A DNA stretch of 64,000 bases from CAUJGP01 sp964612425 (GCA_964612425.1 CAZTDX010000007.1:20822-84821); one strand, 5' to 3'; counted from the stretch's first letter, positions 9,612 to 18,055 are shown. Notes: generated by a model from the sequence alone, not told the origin. Program-made: numbers and translations.

Positions 9612-10736
9612 TTACAATTCAAATTTTGATCTTAGCGTTAATTGAAAACTAAAGACATTGCTGGTTGAATCCATTCTCTCTTGACCATTATAAAGAGGAT
9701 AAGAAGGCATCCAACTAAGCAAAGGAGTTATGGAGAAATTATCACTGTATCGATATCGGCTATAAACTCTGACTTCTTGAAAATCTCCACCAGAGTTCAC
9801 AATTTTAGATCCTAAATTATTAGTTCGAGTCGAATTATCAACTTGTCCATAAATAATTTCAGCTCCTAATCGCTGCCAATCAGGAACTTCGATAAGACCT
9901 TTGATGGCCCAAATATTTCCACCGCTAATTGTTGTGCTAATGGACTCACGGCCGGTTCTAAAATAAGTCGATCCCGCTCCATAACCCTGAGTCGAATATT
10001 GCGAATACCCTAAATACCGGTGATTTAGTCCTAATAAGACATTCTGATCTCGAAGTCCGTCTTGAGTGACATCAACCGTTTCATTTCTAGTTCGATCGCC
10101 AAAATACAAATAACTAAATTCAGCGCCAATAATTAACTTATTAGTTCTCATTGAAACACCGGCCTCTGGCTTCACACTAAAGCCACCTCGGTAAAAGTTT
10201 CCTTTTGCTGATTCTGTCGTCGAGTTAATACTTCGATCAAGTTTAGCAGGCCCTAAGCTTGGCGAAAACGATAAACCTAATCTAAAGTTTCCATTTTGCC
10301 ACGGCATATGTTGACCTATAAAAAGTTCTGGATCAGTGATTCCCGATTCATCATAAAGTTGTGCTTCCCAGTGCGAAGCATACCCTAAAGTTAAACCAAT
10401 ATAAGTGTATCGAGCTAATGGATAAGCATAGCGCAGTCGATAAAGCATTTCATGATTATTTGAACTAAAGCTCCCTGCACCCATTGTATCAAAGGGATTT
10501 GTTACGCCTTCCCATTGACGATAATACCCATCTATATCAAGTAAATGGACGCCCTTTTGTAAATTAATTTGATTTACAGGGATTAATTGACTTAATAAAA
10601 TTCCATCCCCTTGCGTACGTTTGTGATAAGTAGAATCATAAGACTCTTGTTGCGTCTGCCCCCATACAATAAAGGGCAAAAGAAGCAATAATCCATAGAT
10701 CCTTTTACTAAATAAATTTAATTTCTTTATACTCAT
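9612..10736 (-). CDS. Outer-membrane beta-barrel-like protein of unknown function
   Basis: I prefer the ATG at 10736, giving a 374-residue protein with a signal peptide (MSIKKLNLFSKRIYGLLLLLPFIVWGQ, shown in part) cleaved near WGQ. An upstream TTG at 10772 is possible. The body consists of alternating hydrophobic/polar strands with many Tyr, Gly and Asn residues, and it ends in repeated strands ending SFQLTLRSKFEL, consistent with a barrel C-terminus. No enzymatic motif is seen. It lies 127 bases downstream of the CDF metal transporter on the same strand; a functional link is not shown. Confidence 0.6.
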   Translation of the reverse strand: MSIKKLNLFSKRIYGLLLLLPFIVWGQTQQESYDSTYHKRTQGDGILLSQLIPVNQINLQKGVHLLDIDGYYRQWEGVTNPFDTMGAGSFSSNNHEMLYRLRYAYPLARYTYIGLTLGYASHWEAQLYDESGITDPELFIGQHMPWQNGNFRLGLSFSPSLGPAKLDRSINSTTESAKGNFYRGGFSVKPEAGVSMRTNKLIIGAEFSYLYFGDRTRNETVDVTQDGLRDQNVLLGLNHRYLGYSQYSTQGYGAGSTYFRTGRESISTTISGGNIWAIKGLIEVPDWQRLGAEIIYGQVDNSTRTNNLGSKIVNSGGDFQEVRVYSRYRYSDNFSITPLLSWMPSYPLYNGQERMDSTSNVFSFQLTLRSKFEL

Positions 10737-10863
10737 GAACTTTTTAATGAGCAAAAAAAATGCCACAACCAAACATCATTGATGTCCATTATAAACGCTA
10801 ATAGTAGATCCTAATACTTTGTACTGTAAAATCTTTTGACAGTCGAATGGCAACCTACATTTT

Positions 10864-11835
10864 TCAATTTGAGTGTTCTGGATCTGAACAGTCCTCTCCC
10901 TCACGCTCAATTTCTAAGGTCACCTCTGATGGCCCAACTTCTGCAATTTTTTTTCTTATTTGTTCCTTAACTTTTACATCACTGGCTTCACTTTTTAAAA
11001 CTATATGGCCCGTAACGACATGATAACCAAAATCTAATTCCCAAATATGGATATGATGACAACTCATCACTCCCTCAACCGATTTCAATATTCCAGTTAT
11101 GCGTTCTAGAGAGAAATCTTTGTTGGCACCTAATAGTAAAATTCTGCCAATTTCAGCGAGATTGATGTAGGTTCTCCACAAAATAAAAAAGGCCAAAAAG
11201 ATAGAAAGGAGCGGATCAATCCAGTACCAGGAGAAAGAGTAAATGGCTATAGCTCCAATTAATACAATAACCCAACCCCATAGATCCTCTAACAAATGAA
11301 GACTCACCAACTTTTCGCCAATGTTTTTCTCGTCGTGGTGAGAGTGGGCTTTTAATCGATAGACGGCCAAACCATTAACTAATATCCCTAAAACGGCGAG
11401 TCCCATCATCATGGGTGAATTTACAGGCTGAGGGCTCATTAGCTTTGGAAAACTATTTGCTAGAATCACAAAACTACCTACAACTAAACTAACTCCAACA
11501 ATCGCAGCTCCAATAATATTGAGCCTTCGATACCCATAAGAGAACTTCTCGGTTGAAGGCTTTACGGAAAGCCATTTCAAAGCAATCAAAATCAAAAGAG
11601 ATAAACTATCACCAAAATCATGAAGAGCATCTGCCATAATGGCTTGGCTTGAAGAATAGTAGCCCCCAAACGCTTCAATAATACAAAACCCAGCATTTAA
11701 CACAAAGGCAGAAATCAATCCCGAGAGAGAGCTAGAGGGATCAACGTGGCTATGAGAATGATTGTGTGAATGACTGTGAGAATGATTATGAGAATGCGGA
11801 TTTGACATAATCAAAGAGTACTTAAATCTTTGCAA
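10864..11835 (-). CDS. Cation diffusion facilitator (zinc-type) efflux protein
   Basis: The protein exports divalent cations, probably Zn(II), across the inner membrane by proton exchange. It has a histidine-rich head with many alternating His-Ser/Asn pairs, then six membrane helices. Helix II carries ADALHDFGDS (the metal-site HxxxD arrangement) and helix V carries SFSWYWIDPLLSI (the second metal-site segment). The C-terminal cytosolic domain contains VMSCHHIHIWELDFGYHVVTGHI, a CDF regulatory-domain pattern. The TTG at 11835 is preceded by AGGA; an ATG at 11808 is an alternative start. Length, about 314-323 residues, matches CzcD/ZitB proteins. Confidence 0.92.
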   Translation of the reverse strand: MQRFKYSLIMSNPHSHNHSHSHSHNHSHSHVDPSSSLSGLISAFVLNAGFCIIEAFGGYYSSSQAIMADALHDFGDSLSLLILIALKWLSVKPSTEKFSYGYRRLNIIGAAIVGVSLVVGSFVILANSFPKLMSPQPVNSPMMMGLAVLGILVNGLAVYRLKAHSHHDEKNIGEKLVSLHLLEDLWGWVIVLIGAIAIYSFSWYWIDPLLSIFLAFFILWRTYINLAEIGRILLLGANKDFSLERITGILKSVEGVMSCHHIHIWELDFGYHVVTGHIVLKSEASDVKVKEQIRKKIAEVGPSEVTLEIEREGEDCSDPEHSN

Positions 11836-12239
11836 ATTTCCTAGGGTATAACCTCAACTTAACAAGCCGCATTTAGCCACATATCAGTTGAGGTCCCAAA
11901 TCTTGTAAAATCCTTTAGCCCCTCTGTAGTTTGAAACAGCATAACTGGCAGAGTCTAACACCAGGAGATATCTGCCCGTACTTAATCTAGGTGTAAAAAA
12001 AGTTTTTATCTTTTATCCCAAACTGCAACGACCCCTGAGACACGGGGAAATTACCCTTATCCATGAAAAACTTGGTCAATGGCCTTTACGTTATCACACA
12101 CCAAAATCAGTGTTCATCCAGTTAACAAGGCTTAAAAATGTCAGCTTGTCGAGAATAATAACAGTTTCTATAATCCATAAAATTATGCTACATTAATAAG
12201 CTAATTAATATTTGATACCGTTCCAATTTTCGTGGGATT
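11836..12239. other. Gene-free 404-base stretch left of the transposon block
   Basis: I see no open frame with a ribosome site, no tRNA-like fold and no convincing terminal inverted repeat here. It lies between the CDF gene promoter region and the decayed transposase and probably contains the left end of that element, which I could not delimit. Confidence 0.5.
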
Positions 12240-13511
12240 TTAGTTATCCACAGTCACACACAAAAAATTTAACTTGATGTCAGCATCGATGCCCATCTTT
12301 TCATTCCAATGAGTTATCCAAAGATGTTTTGTTGAAGAAAGTTGGAGTAAAATTAATCGAGTCATTTTCTCGGCACCTTTTTCTGACCACATATAACCCA
12401 TACGCTTAATTCTTCTTTTTATTTCTCTCATTATTCGTTCAACGAGTGATGTAACTCTGGGATTTGAGTCACCAGTATTAATCCAATTCTCAATGTATGT
12501 AAAAAGCTGAGCTTTTGCATTCTCGACAAATGTTTTTGCTTTGCGATAGCCCATCATTCGTAGCTCTTCAATAAAATCATCAATGGATTTTTTCATTTTT
12601 GTTAAATGAACTTCTATTTTAAGTTTATCCTCAATTGATTTCAATGGATCAGTATCAACTTTAGGCAGTTCAACATATAACAGATCATTTAACTGCTCTG
12701 AGAGTTTTAGAGCTTCTTCTTTGCCGACATAATCTTTATACTGAAGAAGTGGTGTTAGTTCATGAGTCATGTGAAATAAACAACGCTGGTGTGTATTTGC
12801 GAGCTTTTTAAGACGACGTACAAGCTCTTCTTCGCCATCAGTTATCAGAGTTGCTGCAATGGGTTTGAATTTTATTTTATCACTGGGATGATTTGCTTTT
12901 TTTAGTAAATTTCCAATATTTTGCCATGAAGCTCTAGTCCATGCCCCATAAGGGTAAACTGTTCCATCATCATTTTATCCAAGTACAATTTTTATTTGCC
13001 CTTTGTTAGAACCTGCTTCGTCTTTTTCTTTTTTAAATCCAGTTCCATCAGCAATTAAACTATCGACTCTCTTTTTTTGATTTATATTTACAGCTTCTGT
13101 ATCCCAGAACCAACGATGTAGAGTTGTATGTGACGTTGTAAACCCAGTCAGAGTATTTGTTACTTTTGCAGATCTACGAAAGCTTTGATCCGTCACAGTT
13201 TCCAAGCAAGTCTTTTCAAATTCTCTGGATTTTCTTCCATACCTTTTTAAATCTATTAATCGCATCATCGGTACAAAAGTTTTTTTACAGTTAAGACATT
13301 TCAATCTCAACAACGTCAACAGAACTTCTCCATTAGAGGTCTTAAGCTTTCTGCCAGTAGATCCGTGAATATGATTCCTCTCCGATTGACATCGGGGGCA
13401 GCTGACGCCTGATTTAATAAATTGAGACTCAATAAGACTAACAAGAACGTTGATAATACCTGGAATGCCCTTAGTATCAAACATTCTCTTAACAGCTATA
13501 CAGCTGCGCAT
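12240..13511 (-). pseudogene. Transposase (ISLre2/IS256-like group), interrupted by one in-frame stop
   Basis: Two pieces (13511 to 12975 and 12770 to 12240) are in the same frame. The codons between them, after a single TAA at 12977-12975, read on without another stop and look like good protein (YPYGAWTRASW). The N-terminal part has a zinc-ribbon (CPRCQSERNH, CLNCKKTF), and the middle has IADGTGFK and LITDGEEEL, likely DDE acidic residues. The C-terminal part has RRIKRMGYMWSEKGAEKM, like ISLre2/IS256 relatives. The first codons now derive from the terminal repeat of an adjacent IS630-like element, so the native start was probably the ATG at 13484. The stop codon and the insertion near the 5' end suggest a dead copy. 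Exact family is uncertain. Confidence 0.75.
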
Positions 13512-13544
13512 AAATTCGGTGACATAGTTGCATTTTAAATTTTG

Positions 13545-14114
13545 ATGACTATTCTGCTTCGAATGCAGCCAAGATTTATTGAACTACACCATAGAACAAA
13601 GGAAAAATTAAAATTACTCATGAGGGAAGCCGCTTCTGATGGGGCGGACAGGGTCGCTAGACGTATTCATGCTGTCCTATTAAACAGTGAAGAAAATACT
13701 AGTGGCAAAATTGCTGAGATACTTGATACATCTAGATCAAAGGTATCTGAATGGCTTAAAATCTATGAGGAACTAGGGTTTGAAGGATTAAAGGAAGGTT
13801 ATCGACCAGGACGTCCTTCTCGTCTTACTGAACTTCAGAAGATTATTTTATGTGACATAATCGATAGCGGTCCTATTGCCTATGGTTATTCCAGTGGAAT
13901 TTGGACTTCAAAAAGAATTGCGCTAGCCATTTACGAAGAATTTGGAGTTCATTACCACGATGGACATGTAAGAAAACTTCTTTATGATTTTGGATTTTCA
14001 ATACAATCCCCTAAACGCGTCTTAGCCTTGGCAGATAAGGAAAAGCAGGCAAAATGGATAAGTCAAATTTATCCGACCATTAAAAAAAAGCTCAAGATGA
14101 GCATGCTCGAATAA
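13545..14114 (+). CDS. IS630-like transposase, N-terminal frame (OrfA)
   Basis: This frame encodes the DNA-binding half of the transposase. The helix-turn-helix region RRIHAVLLNSEENTSGKIAEILD with SRSKVSEWLKIYEELGFEGLKE is typical of IS630 N-termini, followed by GRPSRLTELQ and IWTSKRIALAIYEEFGVHY. It stops shortly after an A-run. At 14084-14090 the heptamer A AAA AAG sits in the zero frame, exactly the slippery pattern for -1 frameshifting, and the downstream frame then continues the IS630 catalytic domain. I chose the ATG at 13545; a TTG lies one codon earlier. Confidence 0.88.
   Translation: MTILLRMQPRFIELHHRTKEKLKLLMREAASDGADRVARRIHAVLLNSEENTSGKIAEILDTSRSKVSEWLKIYEELGFEGLKEGYRPGRPSRLTELQKIILCDIIDSGPIAYGYSSGIWTSKRIALAIYEEFGVHYHDGHVRKLLYDFGFSIQSPKRVLALADKEKQAKWISQIYPTIKKKLKMSMLE
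14084..14090 (+). promoter_or_regulatory. Programmed -1 frameshift heptamer (A AAA AAG)
   Basis: The heptamer fits the zero-frame phase of OrfA (codons AAA AAG) and shifts translation precisely into the OrfB frame. This is the same heptamer known from dnaX and several IS families. No slippage has been measured here. Confidence 0.75.
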
Positions 14115-14626
14115 TTTTTGAAGATGAAGCGAGCTTTAGGCAAGATTCTACTCTGCATAGGACGTGGTCTAGAATTGGGTGTCAGCCGATTGTGCCAATT
14201 ACTGGCAAAAGAGAATCTGTTAAAGTTTTTGGATGCGTTGATCTGCACTCTGCTGAGTTCGAATATATGATTGATGATGTCTTCAACTCCGCATCCTACA
14301 TGGTTTTCCTTGAAACTATAGTTGCTAAGTTTTTCGAGAGCAATCGTCGAATTCATTACATTCAGGATGGAGCTTCATATCATAAAGACGGTGATATTTG
14401 GTATTGGTTTAGAGAAAATCGAAAATGGATCGAGGTATACAACCTGCCATCGTATTCTCCAGAATTCAATGCTGTAGAGGCTTTGTGGAAGTACACAAGA
14501 AAGGAAGCTACTCATAATGCTACTTTTGAATCAAAAAATGAAGTAATAAATTGTGTAACAGATATGTTTGGAAAAATGCAGGAAAGTCCATATTCTACAC
14601 TTGGATATTTAAAACCTTTTCATTGA
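14090..14626 (+). CDS. IS630-like transposase, catalytic frame (OrfB, entered by -1 frameshift)
   Basis: Read from the slippery heptamer in the -1 frame, the protein runs AQDEHARIIFEDEASF, giving the first catalytic Asp/Glu segment. It continues with HYIQDGASYHK (second Asp, matching the IS630 DNAxxH motif) and ends with SPEFNAVEALWKYTRK (third acidic residue, matching PELNPIE). All three DDE elements are present, so the fused protein could be active. Downstream of the heptamer lies a GAGCATGCTC palindrome that may assist slippage. Without frameshifting the catalytic part would have no good start. Confidence 0.85.
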   Translation, partial: AQDEHARIIFEDEASFRQDSTLHRTWSRIGCQPIVPITGKRESVKVFGCVDLHSAEFEYMIDDVFNSASYMVFLETIVAKFFESNRRIHYIQDGASYHKDGDIWYWFRENRKWIEVYNLPSYSPEFNAVEALWKYTRKEATHNATFESKNEVINCVTDMFGKMQESPYSTLGYLKPFH

Positions 14627-14654
14627 GATTATGTCCCCGAATTTATGCGCAGCT

Positions 14655-14724
14655 GTGTATCCACAAATTTTAGTTATTTCAAACTAAAATGTTACAAAGT
14701 GTTACATTATGATTGTTACACAAA
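14655..14724. repeat. 70-bp direct repeat, copy A (block 1)
   Basis: From the TA at 14658 onward, 67 bases are identical to 16836-16902; the preceding AGC of the target is restored when the IS630 element is removed. Inside are a perfect 9-base inverted repeat (ATTTTAGTT / AACTAAAAT, 6-base loop) and three GTTACA copies. Read on the minus strand it lies directly upstream of the broken transposase, so it may be that element's promoter end. Confidence 0.9.
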
Positions 14725-14764
14725 ATCTTCAAGTGAACGGCGAGAATTAATTATTTTTTTAATA

Positions 14765-14814
14765 TTCTAATCTTTTGGTTCATTGAATTTGGTGTCTTAA
14801 CAATATTCTTTAGC
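14765..14814. repeat. 50-bp direct repeat, copy A (block 2, copy of rnhB 3' end)
   Basis: It matches 16950-16999 with only a few mismatches. The matched copy includes the last codons and stop of rnhB and about 32 bases after it, so this copy is a displaced duplicate of the rnhB tail. It starts about ten bases past the stop codon of the subtilase-like gene. Confidence 0.88.
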
Positions 14815-14823
14815 AGATTGACT

Positions 14824-15978
14824 CTATTTTAGCCAGGCTTTCCTATTTCTCACTTTACCTTCCAGCGCTGGAAGCTCAACAGTTTCTTCATCGAGAAACG
14901 ATTGTGCAAGGCCTGCACCAACTAAAGCAGGATACTTAATTGAGTACTGAACTAGTGCGCTAGCCAAAAATGAGATTGCAGCACTTCCTCCACTCGCCAT
15001 ATAGGCTTGCCCCTTTTCATCAAACGCAGGGATGTCATAGCCTGGAGCTGCAATTGATATAGACTCCCCTTTATTGCTTTGAGCCGCTAAATCCGTTTTT
15101 TCTTTATTGAGGTATGCGACAAAAATAATGTTCTTTTCCAAACAGTCCGTTGGAGGATTCATAAACGAAGAATCATTTCCTGCAGGAAGAATAAAAACTG
15201 TCTTTTTATGACGAGCCATCACTTCACACGCAACCTTATTCATTGGTCCCAAAGGACTAAGAACAATTGGTGAAATTTTTGAACTCAAATCCAGACCTTT
15301 GATCAACATTTCAATAGAACTACTACCTAATTGGCTTATTATCTGCAAATTCGCCACAGATTTCACATTCTGTAATTTTAAAATGGAATACATTTTTGTG
15401 GTCATCGCTCTATCAGGTAGTTCTGGGTTTATTATAATATTTTGATCAACAATTTCCTCAATTTTTCCAGCGCTCATATTCGGCATACCAGCAATAACTG
15501 CTAAATCTGAAATCGTTTTTTCACGATTAAAATTTTTAAGAATTTCCGTAGAATAACGATAATTACTGTCATCAACTCCAATTATGCCAAAATGTTCGTG
15601 TGCCGCGATGGCTATTTGATCTGCTTTAGAGGAGGCTTCCCATAAAGAATGATTTAATTTAATTAATTCTTTTTCCGGAAAATTAATGGCAATTTTTTCT
15701 TTATTATCTAAGAAAAGCTTCTCTTCGACCACTTCAATTTTAGTGTTTTGAATACTTTTTAAAAAAGTATCGGAAAGGTTTGACGGATTAAACTTTTCGT
15801 TCAGCTCTTGAACCCAACTCAGTTCATTATGGCTTTGAATCCACTGTTGCGCTGTTTGAGCCGACTCAGTAAAATGAAGACCTGTTTTATCTCCACCGTT
15901 GCCACCTGAGTTACCAGCACTGCTTCCCAATGAGAGATACAGCAAAATTGAAAATCCCCAAACTGTCCATAGCTTCAT
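14824..15978 (-). CDS. Secreted subtilase-like protein with atypical active site
   Basis: The 384-residue protein starts with a signal peptide (MKLWTVWGFSILLYLSLG) and a Gly/Asn-rich linker. Its C-terminal half has S8 peptidase marks: FILPAGNDS (oxyanion Asn region, about residue 275), ISIAAPGYDIPAF and MASGGSAAISFLASALVQY, where the usual GTSxAxP serine motif reads GGSAAIS. The usual N-terminal Asp (DxG) and His (HGT) motifs are not evident. Instead there is AAHEHFGIIGVDDSNY near residue 130. It may be a degenerate or divergent peptidase. It lies 36 bases after the TIGR02147-type regulator in the same direction, a likely two-gene cassette flanked by direct repeats. Confidence 0.6.
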   Translation of the reverse strand: MKLWTVWGFSILLYLSLGSSAGNSGGNGGDKTGLHFTESAQTAQQWIQSHNELSWVQELNEKFNPSNLSDTFLKSIQNTKIEVVEEKLFLDNKEKIAINFPEKELIKLNHSLWEASSKADQIAIAAHEHFGIIGVDDSNYRYSTEILKNFNREKTISDLAVIAGMPNMSAGKIEEIVDQNIIINPELPDRAMTTKMYSILKLQNVKSVANLQIISQLGSSSIEMLIKGLDLSSKISPIVLSPLGPMNKVACEVMARHKKTVFILPAGNDSSFMNPPTDCLEKNIIFVAYLNKEKTDLAAQSNKGESISIAAPGYDIPAFDEKGQAYMASGGSAAISFLASALVQYSIKYPALVGAGLAQSFLDEETVELPALEGKVRNRKAWLK

Positions 15979-16014
15979 AAACCCTCCTCTTATAAAATAA
16001 GTACTCCGTACTTT

Positions 16015-16785
16015 TTAATTTTGTTTTATATTTGTCCTCGGAAATAATTGAATCGCCAGCTCATAGACTTCGCTCTTTTCGCCCTCCTCAAGAAAAGCAC
16101 AAAGTTTATCTCTGAATTCTCTAATTAACTTTTTAGCTTCAAACATTTTTGATTTATCAATAGCCATTGTAATAAAAGTAAACTCCCTATCATTCACATC
16201 ATCATTATTAAGTGATACTCGAGCAGCTTCTAGGTTATGTTCGTGTCTCATCCGAAGAGCCTTACGAGGAATATCATTTGTCGTAGTGAGCGAAGCTTTA
16301 ATAGGTCTATAAATACCAGGTTTGCTTTCAATAAAATAACCCAATCGTGACAAACGCTTTAAGGCTGCTTTAGCTACCCGTTCAGAAATTCCCAAGCGCT
16401 TTGAAATCCACTTTGAAGTTCCTAAATAATTTTTTGTCTCGGAGAGACTCAATATAGAATAATAATACCATTCCGAAACTAAATAATACTTATCGAGATC
16501 AATCTCTGTCGAAGTCCCAATCTTTTGCTGAGATAATTCGGGTAATACTTTTTTTGTGTGACAAAGACTCAATAAAGTATTTCTTTCGGATTCATTAAAT
16601 AAAGTGCAAGTCGCAATACGATCCGCTAAACGAAAGGAGACAACTCTTTTACCCCGCAAGATCTCTGACATGGCAGCAGGGTGAACATTTAATCTTTTAG
16701 AAAACGCTCTTAATGAATAAGAAGAATTTTTTATCTTTAAAGAATCAAATTTTTCTTTTAAAAGAATATTAATATTTTTCTTCAA
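16015..16785 (-). CDS. TIGR02147/DUF4423-type regulator
   Basis: The 256-residue protein has an N-terminal HTH-like region (SLRAFSKRLNVHPAAMSEILRGKRVVS) and a middle segment ISKRLGISERVAKAALKRLSRLGYF, a winged-helix-like second DNA-binding unit. Near the C-terminus is EFTFITMAIDKSKMFEAKKLIREFRDKL. This layout is that of the TIGR02147 family, which is common in Fibrobacter and Bdellovibrio-like genomes. The start is TTG at 16785, preceded by GAGGAGC at good spacing; no ATG fits as well. It is upstream of the subtilase-like gene and downstream of a 70-bp repeat whose other copy lies before a transposase. It may control the protease gene, an inference from position. Confidence 0.82.
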   Translation of the reverse strand: MKKNINILLKEKFDSLKIKNSSYSLRAFSKRLNVHPAAMSEILRGKRVVSFRLADRIATCTLFNESERNTLLSLCHTKKVLPELSQQKIGTSTEIDLDKYYLVSEWYYYSILSLSETKNYLGTSKWISKRLGISERVAKAALKRLSRLGYFIESKPGIYRPIKASLTTTNDIPRKALRMRHEHNLEAARVSLNNDDVNDREFTFITMAIDKSKMFEAKKLIREFRDKLCAFLEEGEKSEVYELAIQLFPRTNIKQN

Positions 16786-16832
16786 TGAATAAGCTCCTCT
16801 TCCCTACAGAGTTGAAAATTATCTCTGCTCAA

Positions 16833-16902
16833 AGCTATCCACAAATTTTAGTTATTTCAAACTAAAATGTTACAAAGTGTTACATTATGATTGTTACACA
16901 AA
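16833..16902. repeat. 70-bp direct repeat, copy B (block 1)
   Basis: This is identical to copy A at 14658-14724, plus the AGC restored at the IS630 target. It lies immediately upstream of the regulator gene on the minus strand and carries the same 9-base hairpin and three GTTACA units. Confidence 0.9.
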
Positions 16903-16949
16903 GACCTTCATAGATTTTGCTGAAAAAGGCTACCTCTTCGTTGATAAAG

Positions 16950-16999
16950 TTCTAATCTTTTGATTCATTGAATTTGGTGTCTTAACAATATTCCTTAAC
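16950..16999. repeat. 50-bp direct repeat, copy B (block 2, at rnhB 3' end)
   Basis: This is the native copy: it spans the last codons of rnhB, its stop at 16982-16984 and the bases after it. Between block 1 and block 2 the 47-base spacer differs from the 40-base spacer of the other copy. Confidence 0.88.
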
Positions 17000-17584
17000 G
17001 CCGCCAAATAAGCGACGATGAATTGGTGATGGTCCTAATTTTTGAATCGCTTTTCGATGTATTTCGGTTGCGTAACCTTTATGTTTTTCTAAACCATAAC
17101 CAGGGTAAGATTGTGATAACTCCAACATTAAATTATCTCTGGCCACTTTTGCGCAAATCGCCGCAGCAGAAATAGGTGTTGCTCTTAAGTCTCCTTTAAT
17201 TAATGGTGTCTGTGAAAAACCTTTAAAGTCTGGTATTGGAAATTTTCCATCCACTAAAATATGTCCAGAGCTTACATTTAAACCCAGAATGGCCCTTTTC
17301 ATTGCTAAAAAGGAGGCCTGAAAGATATTGAGTTTTTCAATTTCTTCTTCGCTCGCCCAACCAATACTAATGTGATGATGTTGTTTAATTTTTTCAGCAA
17401 GGATTTGTCGCTTGCTCTCAGAAAGTAATTTTGAATCCGTGAGTTCTGACTCGAGTTCTTCACTTAATAAGATAGCGGCACCAGCAAACACCGGTCCCGC
17501 TAAACACCCTCTTCCAACTTCATCGACTCCGATAACAGGAGAAGGGCTATAGTCTCGCCACTTAATTTTTTCAAGCATTCTCAA
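16982..17584 (-). CDS. rnhB: Ribonuclease HII
   Basis: The enzyme cleaves the RNA strand of RNA-DNA hybrids and removes misincorporated ribonucleotides. The signature VIGVDEVGRGCLAGPV at about residues 18-33 holds the Asp-Glu metal ligands. LVDGKFPIPD supplies the third acidic residue and KVARDNLM the conserved helix, with GYATEIHRKAI near the end. The length of 200 residues is normal. The start is TTG at 17584 or, two codons later, ATG at 17578. It is the last gene of the rpsP-rplS cluster. Its 3' end is duplicated at 14765-14814. Confidence 0.96.
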   Translation of the reverse strand: MRMLEKIKWRDYSPSPVIGVDEVGRGCLAGPVFAGAAILLSEELESELTDSKLLSESKRQILAEKIKQHHHISIGWASEEEIEKLNIFQASFLAMKRAILGLNVSSGHILVDGKFPIPDFKGFSQTPLIKGDLRATPISAAAICAKVARDNLMLELSQSYPGYGLEKHKGYATEIHRKAIQKLGPSPIHRRLFGGVKEYC

Positions 17585-17616
17585 TTGAGCTTTCTATCTT
17601 CAGTAGACAGAAAGAA

Positions 17617-18009
17617 TTAAGCCTGAGGAGCTTCTTCTTTTGCCGCTGCAGCGCCTGATCCAATAACAAGATCAAACTTAATCTTAGCTGCTTTACCTTT
17701 TAAATCTCTTAGGTAAAAAAGTCTGGAACGACGAACTTTACCATGACTTACAACTTCAATCTTATCAATAGAAGGGCTCAAGAAAGGAAATGTTCTTTCC
17801 ACACCCACACCGGCAGATATTTTTCGAACCGTAAAGCTGCGGCTAGCTCCTGATCCTTGAACTTTAGTTACAATACCCTTGTAAACCTGAATACGTTCTT
17901 TATCACCTTCTTTAACTTTCATGTGTACATTAACTGTATCACCAGAGCTGAAGGCAGGGTGATTATTTTTTTTGTTCAAAAGTGAAATTTTTCTAACAAG
18001 ATCGCTCAT
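17617..18009 (-). CDS. rplS: 50S ribosomal protein L19
   Basis: The 130-residue protein is a structural component of the large subunit at the interface with the small subunit. The family pattern is clear: HPAFSSGDTVNVHMKVKEGDKERIQVYKG near the start, then RSFTVRKISAGVGVERTFPFLSPSI and KVRRSRLFYLRDLKGKAAKI. A short Ala/Glu tail extends past the usual end. It lies 46 bases after the SPOUT methyltransferase gene and 33 bases before rnhB, all in one direction. Confidence 0.98.
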   Translation of the reverse strand: MSDLVRKISLLNKKNNHPAFSSGDTVNVHMKVKEGDKERIQVYKGIVTKVQGSGASRSFTVRKISAGVGVERTFPFLSPSIDKIEVVSHGKVRRSRLFYLRDLKGKAAKIKFDLVIGSGAAAAKEEAPQA

Positions 18010-18055
18010 AAAATCCTCATTCTGGTGTTACTTAATAATAAAGAGAAAGAGAGGA

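Larger units (their letters stand above)
13499..14657 (+). mobile_element. Complete IS630-like insertion sequence
   Basis: The ends form inverted repeats: left TACAGCTGCGCATAAATTCG and the reverse complement of the right end, CACAGCTGCGCATAAATTCG. They continue with one more mismatch to GACATA, about 28 bases in all. Both ends are flanked by TA (13497-13498 and 14658-14659), the target duplication expected for IS630 family elements. The body encodes a two-frame transposase. Removing the element restores a sequence that matches a second copy of the target at 16833-16902, which confirms the borders. Length is 1159 bases. Confidence 0.9.

Noticed and set aside
12237..14677. An 11-bp direct repeat ATTTTAGTTAT (12237-12247 and 14667-14677) as a possible target duplication of the broken transposase
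   Set aside because: The sequences just inside the two copies do not form inverted repeats, the left copy contains the transposase stop codon, and the right copy is part of a longer repeat that exists elsewhere without the transposase.
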